A DNA stretch of 64,000 bases from assembly GCA_944474755.1 (NCBI GenBank), contig OX104112.1:18316273-18380272 (forward strand), read 5' to 3'. The notes under the pieces were generated by a model. That model ran no database searches. It had not been told where the DNA came from and saw only the letters and a list, made by a program, of their open reading frames with translations. Shown here piece after piece: positions 56,890 through 64,000 of this stretch. A program made the position numbers and the translations under genes. The stretch comes from Limnoperna fortunei (lineage: Eukaryota; Mollusca; Bivalvia; Mytilida; Modiolidae). How positions within the stretch are numbered: position 1 is the stretch's first letter; the number at the start of each line of letters is the position of its first letter.

Positions 56890-58455
56890 AGAGCCACTGT
56901 TATTTAATTATTTAATTGCTATAATGATTACACATGTAGATTGTATAATTTTTCGCTATTAGATGATTTTGGTATAAGATCTATTCTCCGAATTCGTCTG
57001 TTATATTTGGGTTAAAACATAACTTAATTCATTGCATATCACTCAAATCTCTTAGTAATAGACGATGCATTAACATCAATAGAATGAGTTATAGCAGAAA
57101 TTCCTTATAATCTTCGCAAAGTAAATAGTCAAGTTTTCATCACAAAGAGGCTAAAAAGTGAGCAGTATTAATAGATACCAAAGCAAGACATTCAATGCCA
57201 AAAAAATACCCAGAGATATAAGTTTGAAAGTTGGATACCAAGAATTTGATGTTAATTACCAAAACGCTGATACACGGCTGAAATACATTTCTTTAACAAG
57301 TATATGTATTGTACCACTAGTATCATCTTTTCACATATTTTTGCATTTTTTAACTGATGTGTGATCTTTTGCGTTTCATAATTTATACTTTTTCTTTCGA
57401 ATTTGTGAGAAATTTTTAACAAGGTATGCATAAATAACTGGTCATCTTACAGTTTATGTTTTTCAGCATTGATGTTTTTAATTGTTCACACAAAATGGTA
57501 TTATTATTTTCCTGATGTATCAGGGGCACTTTCGGGTAAGGATAATTGTTTTACTGAAAGTCAATAAAATATGAAACATATATAAATATGCAAATAAAAA
57601 CAAATTTGTAAAACGAAGGTATTATTAGATCAACGTCATTCACGATATTTGTGAATTTAGCAAATGGGAGGAAACTCTTCCTTTTCTCGAAACTTCAAAA
57701 AGTATTCCGTCGCAAGGAAAAAACCCAATTTGACAATAATTAGTTAACAGCGTAAAACCGACTGAATTCATTTTTTGTTTATTTTCTACACACTAATCCA
57801 TTAAATCTGCATACACCGAATTATAGGTGGATCTATTGTCGACAGACAATTAACTTTGTTATCCCTCATCAGATTTATTTCCTTTTTTTTATTTAATTTG
57901 CGGGATAACAATGACAAAGATGACAATAGAGTCGTAACGGAAATAACCAGCTCAAATTATTATTGAGCAATTAAGTCTACATAACATGTATTCCGAATTA
58001 TATTTAAAATGTCTTTAAAATGAAATAATAAAATATCCACCAGTTTGCACTCTTTCTGAAACAGTAATTTTGTGTTTGTTTGTATGAATGCGAGTTTTAG
58101 ACAATTTAAACAATTTTCATACTTAATCACAGCGAATGACTTTTATTGGGGAAAGAAGGCAGTAACTGGTGAGAACTTTATCTTTAACATGAGACTTAAT
58201 AACGGAATTCAACGAAAATTCGATGAAAATAAAGTATGATTACTAAACAGTCCCCACTGTTTGATGTAGGTCACCAATCGAATCAGCGCGTAATTGTTTG
58301 TTTATTTCTATGTGATGTATGTAAAACGTCCAGGAAAATTATAAAAAGCTGATTTATTAATTTATTCTCTAGCTGGTAGGTTAATATCCTCCCTCCTAAA
58401 AACATATGCTTCCTTGTGCGGGATGCATCAGTATCTTTGGCTAAATAGTCTATAC
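56890..58455. other. Intergenic stretch
   Basis: No supported gene or repeat; the 68-codon frame at 57,158 has no domain. Confidence 0.4.
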
Positions 58456-58469
58456 TACTATCTATCTGT

Positions 58470-58670
58470 GCTCACTTGAGGCTACGAGTTCCAGCCTGAT
58501 TTCCGGTAAGGTTGAGCTCGAATACAACGTTCATTGCCAATGATTGTCCCTTTTCCTACCGATGTCGGGGTTTTTCACAAACAACTCTGTCTTTCTAACT
58601 TGACACACTAATTGATGTAGCTGAAAAAATTGTGAATGTGGTGTGAAACCCAATCATTGAAAAACATACA
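58470..58670 (+). mobile_element. SINE, diverged
   Basis: GCTACGAGTTCCAGCCTGAT near 58,481, TTGAGCTCGAATACAACGTT, ATTGTCCCTTTTCCTACC, GATGTCGGGGTTTTTCACAA and a GTGAATGTGGTGTGAAACCC end follow SINE order with substitutions. Confidence 0.6.
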
Positions 58671-58701
58671 ACGTATACATACGTATATTTTCAGTATCAG
58701 T

Positions 58702-58885
58702 CAAGGTGGCCGAATGGCTAATGTCATCAGAGTATCAACTCGTAGTGTACAACTTTAACACTTACCAGGTGCAGGGTGGGCTCGAGCTAAATTGACAAGG
58801 ATTGCTCCTTTTCGTGTCTAGTTTGCGTTTTCACGTGGTACTCCTCCCTTAATAACACAGGACGCCTTTATATATATGCGTAAAC
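58702..58885 (+). mobile_element. SINE with clear tRNA-like head
   Basis: GGTGGCCGAATGGCTAATGT is a box-A-like tRNA start. A box-B region is weak (CAGGTGCAGGGTGGGCTCGA). The body has AATTGACAAGGATTGCTCC, TTTCACGTGGTACTCCTCCC and ACAGGACGCC. It lies directly after the previous SINE in the same orientation. Confidence 0.65.
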
Positions 58886-58889
58886 CAAA

Positions 58890-59285
58890 GCATGTAAAGA
58901 GCTCTTATGTGACCAAAATAGTAAAGGAAACTGGAAGGAAATATAAATGAATTGGTGAAAACGTTTCAGCATATTTAATCGAGCAAATTTGACGAGTCAT
59001 TTTATCTAACCTTGATCGAACAGTACTATGGGCCACTCCTGGCTTCTCGCGTAACTTCGACCAAAAATTGAAAACGTTTTAACGAATTTAAAGTCAAAAC
59101 GTTTCTTAATACTTTTAATTATCAAAATTGGTTAAAATCTTCTAGTATGCAAGGAACAAAGACCCTGATCCCCCGACCCCTTCTATAGCTATGTGGCACG
59201 TAGACCGTCAAACCCCTAAAACTAATATATGGATCCGAGCCTACAGAAGGTTCATGTGAGTCTTTCTCATTATTTACAACATATG
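58890..59285. other. Intergenic stretch
   Basis: No supported feature. Confidence 0.3.
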
Positions 59286-60100
59286 TCAGCTGTCATTCGT
59301 CCGTCGTCGGCCGTCCATCAAAAATCCTTAGAAAAAAATTGGCCATTTTTTCAAATTTGGCCGCAATCATCCTTAGGGCATTATGTTTGAAATTTATATC
59401 AGGGTTATTGATGAACGGACAAAGATTTCTTCTGTAACTTAAAGTATGGATTAATACTCTTTTTTCGTCAATATCTCAAATATATAATAGATTAAAAAAT
59501 GTTACCAATATATCAAAGCCTTAAGCTCTAAAAATGTTCTAGTTAATCCTAATGCAATAACTTCCTGCAAGGGTTATGGTCCTTAAATTATGATTTTGTG
59601 ACAAATTTTCAGCCTTTAAAATATAACTTGAAAACTGTAACAGCCAGATTGACATTGTTAGTTGCTGAATCATTAGCATGACAATGGCTTAAAATAACGT
59701 AGTTATTCCAAAATGTCTGACCACTCCTTATATGAGTTATTGCCATACAAACACCAATCTTTTCTTAAATTTTAAAGTTATTACAGATATTTGAAATTTT
59801 TTATTGCAAAAATGATTAGAAATATAAGACCTAGAATTTTCTTTAGGTCAGAAACTGCCATGACATCATATAGGAGTTATGCCCCTTGAGTGATGATTTT
59901 AAGACAAAATTACCTGTTTTTGCTTTAGAAATCAAAAACTGTTATAACTAGAATAAAACTAGATATCAAAAACAATCAGAAAGACAAGCCATACAAATTA
60001 TTTTATTGTCTAAAACACTTCTAATGAATACTAATCGGAGTTATTGTCCATTAATAACAATTGTGTACGAACCTTTGTAGTGTTTGCCCCGTATCTTCAT
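59286..60100 (+). repeat. Degenerate ~160-175 bp tandem repeat of bivalve type
   Basis: GAGTTATTGCC/GGAGTTATGCCCCTTGA-type phrases recur near 59,565, 59,733, 59,873 and 60,036, each followed by a T/A-rich block ending in ACTGTTATAACTAGA-like text. The first part contains TTGGCCATTTTTTCAAATTT. I recognise this style as a common bivalve dispersed repeat; this is recollection. Confidence 0.65.
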
Positions 60101-63020
60101 GATATACAACAGCTAGAGTGAATTTGTAAAGAAAGACTGCTTACCCTAATAACTACGTCCTTAACAAACACAATGAACAAGCAAAAAGGAAACACGTAAC
60201 AACTGTAAACGACAATAACAACAAAAGAGGTAGACTAAATTATTCATGATACCCTTTATTTGTTGTAAACATAACTAATTCTTAATTAATCGATGACGTA
60301 TGTTTATAACATAACTGATCCGGTCGTTGCATGAACGCGCTGTTCTTAAACCACTAACGGCAGTGGATTATCGGACTAGGTTAATTAAAATTTCTGAAAT
60401 AAATACTGGTACATGCAGTATAATTAACATGATAGTGAATGCATGGAAAGCTATTATTTATGTTTTCTTTGTCTCCTTTGTACTAAACCGCATGTAGTCC
60501 GACGCTTTAAGACCGATGGAAGCGTCAGAGAGCTCTCTATAGACAAAACAGCGGATTTTCGACACGGGTCAAAGTTGGAGAATTTCACAATCAATCTCCC
60601 TATGTTATACAAATGTTCGTGTAGCTGAACTATATAAAATGATATAAATTAACTACAATCTCTCTGGCTTTCCGATTTTCTGATATTGACTGATAGTTAA
60701 CATCGGAAAATTTTACAATGTGCATTTATACCTTGTATTTATTTATGTTAGCTGAGAGGCGTAGTTATTATACCTGGATATTGTCTGTTTCCCGAAGTCC
60801 ATAATCAGCGGGAGGGTGGAAATACCGGAATAATCAGTGGTTTTCTTCAGATATCATGGGTTGTGTTCATTATATTATATCTAAACAGTTTTCCGATATA
60901 TCCAGTTTCCAAAATGCATTGTAAGTGGGTTTCTATCAATCTAGATATTTGGTTTGTCAGTAGAAATCCTCCAAACTGGTCATAATCACCGGGTAACATC
61001 AATACAAATATAAACAAATGACGCATATTTATAGTACAGTATGTTTTAAAAAGACCCTACAACTTCATTAGAAATACAATTAACAAATGTATGCAAATGG
61101 TAAAATAGTCTGTGGGTTCAAAAATGGACAAATTCGTTTTCGTTTGAATTTCATCTAAACAAGGAAGAGGGCAACATATTGTTGTTTGCTTTAGTGGTGT
61201 ATAATCAAATCTGCATTTTTGTATGTTCTGTGCACTATAGTCTATTTTATGTCATACAAGTACATGTACGTCATGTTTGTATGTTTTATCATTTCGGACA
61301 CCATAGTGTCATTTGCGTGGCTTATAATATTATTATAATACAAATTGTTATTAAACGTATTGAACCATGACCATTTGTTTGCATATACTCCAATGCAAAA
61401 CAGATGTTATCTATACAGCGTGTAGACCAGAATGTCATATTTTAAAACGATTACCGTAGGTTTTGATATGACATAGTCCTGCAAGTGTCTCGGATTTTCG
61501 ATTAAAAAAATCCTTTTAATGGATTAATAATCTAATAAACATTTGTATAGACTAGTTTTAGTTGGAACAGTCATCATAAACAAACTTTATTTATTATTAT
61601 TGCATTTACAAAATCCATCAATCCGTTTTGCTAAAGAGCATGGACCAAATTTGTTCGTTTTGTCCTACGGAAACGCAATTCACGTCATATTCTGATATGA
61701 CGTCCTTATAACGTCAAACGGTATATGTACAGTACTTGCACCCGTAAACGCAACACTTTGACTGATTGATAAGTGATTGCTGACGGATTTTAGAATGCTG
61801 ACGGATCGCTGACTGATTGATGATGAATACATCAGTCCAAAATTATGAATACGTCATTACCTTGGTAACCGTCAGCGATCAGTGCGATCAGTCCAATCAG
61901 TGCGATCCAGAATCCGTCATTTAATTATCACTCTCTGGAACAGAGAACATAATTGGTTCCCAGATATAACCTCTGCCACACGTCATTCTCCATTTACTGC
62001 GTGACTACATTTGTCGTCTGCATGTAACGTTTGAAAACAAAGAATGATGTTTGTAAAATAATACACAAGCTCTTTTTTTATTTGTATATAGTCTATTTGT
62101 ACACTTTTGACACCGTTTTACATTGCAATTACTGCGTTTGGGCGCGAAGCATACATGTATCTGCCATGAGAGATATCTCTCATAATGTCAACAATGGTAT
62201 GGCAGAGGTGATTGTGGTTGACGTAGGATACCCAGAATCCACTGCGTGGAGATTGTTTAATTATATGCATAAATAGATCTGTTTTTATTGACGGATACGT
62301 ATTAATTAATAATTTGAAGATAAAAGGAATTCTGCGTCATTTGTATATAATGTATGCATTTATAATAATATTTATAATAAAATAAACGCAAAAAATAAAA
62401 GAATAGTTAATATAATATCTCGTTCTAAAAAATAAAATAAATACTAGTAAAGATATTTAAAGAAAAAACTATTTTCTTTATATTTTATAATTTAGCAAAT
62501 TTCTTTAAGTTAGGACATATCTGCAGGTAGATCCCTGTAAACCTTAAAAAACTTCGATTTAAGGCACATCAGTAGCGATGAGGTAAATGTTTTATTTTCA
62601 TAATCCATTATTGATTCTCTTCTTTTTATTTCCGCGACTATTGGATCGGCCTATTTTATTTTCTGCGACCTGTTACATGTATATTTTTTATCGTATATTT
62701 AGCCGACCCGACTCCCCCAATCAGTAACAGATTTATTTCACATTTAGGAAAGGACGTGGCCTCTTTTTGACATCATTACTGGTGACTTAAATGTATGTCT
62801 GTGTGTTTTTATTTACTTTACAACATTTTAAATACAATTATAAAACTGTTGTGTTTAAACAATTGTTAAACTGTTGAACAAGCATTGTCAATCAATACAC
62901 ATTGTTTACTAAACAAAAAGTTGTATTGTTAAATAAATAGCGATTCTTGTCACAAGTTTAATTTGACAGGCAATAAAAGTAGTTTAAAAAGTCTACTTAC
63001 AATTACGCTGGATTGTTTAA
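60101..63020. other. Intergenic stretch
   Basis: No gene recognised; open frames at 60,443, 61,179 and 62,031 have no domain or splice context. At 61,755-61,920, GCTGACGGAT, GATCGCTGA and their inverse TCAGCGATCAGTGCGATCAG form a small inverted, repetitive patch. Confidence 0.4.
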
Positions 63021-63027
63021 TGTATTT

Positions 63028-63215
63028 CATGACGTCAATTTTTTATTGGGGGTAGGGTAGGAGGAAGCCGGAGTACAGGGAAAAACCGACAATCTTTGTC
63101 AATTAAATTGGAGTCGGGCACACCCTATCTGCAGTAGCTCGAAAATCCGCAACCTGGTGAAAGGCATGTGATAACTAGTAGATTACTAACCAATAAGCCA
63201 CCAAGGCCCGAATAA
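63028..63215 (-). mobile_element. SINE, minus orientation, 3' end eroded
   Basis: On minus: GCCTTGGTGGCTTATTGG head, CATGCCTTTCACCAGGTTGC, GGATTTTCGAGC in place of box B, GGTGTGCCCGACTCCAATTT, then GTACTCCGGCTTCCTCC and CCCAATAAAAAATTGACG. The segment between head and body is intact. Confidence 0.75.
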
Positions 63216-63354
63216 CGAACACAAAACGTCATTAATTTTTAGGTATATGAAGATCGGTTTTTAACATTGTTAGTACAGTCATATCGATAAAACAGAACCT
63301 TTATAAAACATGACATTTAAAGGAGTGTCATTCAATATGAGCAATAACTTATTT

Positions 63355-63985
63355 TATTGATTGATTAATTGGATGTTTGCTTTTCTTCAGCTTTATTCAT
63401 GACAGGAACAAGTTAAACAATCAATAAATTAGATTTGTTTGTTTGTTTGAATATTCTTTAACGCCACTTTCAGCAATTTTTCAGCTAAATCATGTCGTCA
63501 AGTTTTTATTGGAGGACGAAGCCAGAGTACCAGGAAAAGACCCCAACATTCGGTGTGAAAACTGGCAATTCTTGTCAATTAAGATTGGAGTCGAGTGCAC
63601 CCTGCCCACAGTGAGACTCGAACCCGCAACCTCCGTTTTGGCAGACCGCGTGATCAATATTAGACGAACTACCATAACCACGCGGCCTCCGAGGCCCCCT
63701 CACTCAATTAGATAACGATGGACCAAAGTGCAAAAATTTTGAATTCAACTGGGAAAATTTGGGGTGTGGATAGGGGCGAAAAATTTTACATTTTTAAGTC
63801 TACTCCTTTTTGAAATCTACAAAAGAGATCCTTATCGTGCAAGTAGAGTGACACTCTCTAAACACGTTACTATGGTTTGCGGCAATTCTAATATGACCTG
63901 AACCACCCCGCCCCCCCCCAAAAAAAAAAACGAGAGGGCATCCCATGTCCGCATGCTCAGGACGCGCTGGGCAGCTCTGTGAAAC
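63355..63985 (+). repeat. Dispersed repeat family 'A', interrupted by a SINE
   Basis: Left part 63,355-63,434 has TTGATTGATTAATTGGATGT then TTGCTT and ATTCATGACAGGAACAAGTT. Right part from 63,706 has GGGAAAATTTGGGGTGTGG, GGGGCGAAAAATTTTAC, CAAAAGAGATCCTTATCGTG and CTCTCTAAACACGTTAC. The family order is continuous if the SINE is removed. It ends near the window edge. Confidence 0.8.
63435..63705 (-). mobile_element. tRNA-derived SINE, best copy, with 8-bp target duplication
   Basis: On minus: tRNA-like head with a box-A-like TGGTTATGGTAG and a good box B GGGTTCGAGTCTC (63,613-63,625), then GTGGGCAGGGTGCACTCGAC, GACAAGAATTGCCAGTTTTC, the 3' core with AATAAAAACTTGACG.. and GCTGAAAGTGGCGTTAAAG, and a (CAAA)n tail. 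AATTAGAT flanks it on both sides (63,427-63,434 and 63,706-63,713). The layout fits molluscan SINE superfamilies with a shared central or 3' domain (for example MetaSINE or V-SINE types); which one needs a database comparison. Confidence 0.85.
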
Positions 63986-64000
63986 CTAGTAATTTCGAAT

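Noticed and set aside
63613..63684. tRNA-like sequence with box A and box B
   Set aside because: It is the head of a SINE (minus strand) with body and tail attached; it does not form a convincing full cloverleaf with acceptor stem and is not called as a tRNA gene.

Overview
The window looks like AT-rich, gene-poor, repeat-dense DNA from a bivalve mollusc, most likely a mussel (Mytilus or a close relative). The reasons are short coding exons with GT/AG introns, many copies of a tRNA-derived SINE, arrays of tandem repeats, and an element around 31.56-32.06 kb that I recognise as very abundant in Mytilus genomes. That last point is recalled, not searched. No bacterial, phage or organelle signature is present.

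I can support only two plausibly functional protein genes. (1) A four-exon gene on the minus strand (17,117-20,766) codes for a 354-aa P-loop GTPase of the interferon-induced protein 44 (IFI44)-like type. Its last exon adds a hydrophobic C-terminal segment that looks like a membrane tail anchor. All splice phases agree. (2) An intronless coding region on the minus strand (40,097-41,743) codes for a 548-aa RING-less TRIM-like protein: two B-boxes, a coiled coil and an NHL-like propeller. Both belong to families that are expanded in bivalves and linked to innate immunity, but nothing here shows that they act together.

Layout: 0-2.7 kb, intergenic with a dispersed repeat. 2.7-8.7 kb, a 26-27 bp minisatellite with higher-order structure. 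8.9-17 kb, foldback elements, a TTAA-flanked MITE, SINE fragments and a 56-bp VNTR. 17-20.8 kb, the GTPase gene. 20.9-27 kb, a palindrome-rich minisatellite, then a 52-bp tandem array split by a 2.65-kb terminal-inverted-repeat element. 27-34.5 kb, mostly featureless with a tandem duplication and the Mytilus-type repeat. 34.5 kb, a perfect 64-bp inverted repeat. 35.1-38.7 kb, remains of two tyrosine recombinases, one Crypton-like with its catalytic residues still readable across frameshifts. 40-41.8 kb, the TRIM-like gene. 42-47 kb, repeats and a LINE 3' remnant. 47-50.9 kb, a mosaic of long tandem units carrying hairpins. 51-52.2 kb, a foldback element whose arms are TTCGAA-type arrays. 54.5-56.65 kb, a 2-kb (TAGG)n microsatellite. 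56.8 kb, a second long hairpin. 58-64 kb, more SINEs, including one inserted into another repeat with an 8-bp target duplication.

Most long open frames in the window are artefacts of tandem repeats whose period is compatible with three. All boundaries were read by eye, without alignment tools.
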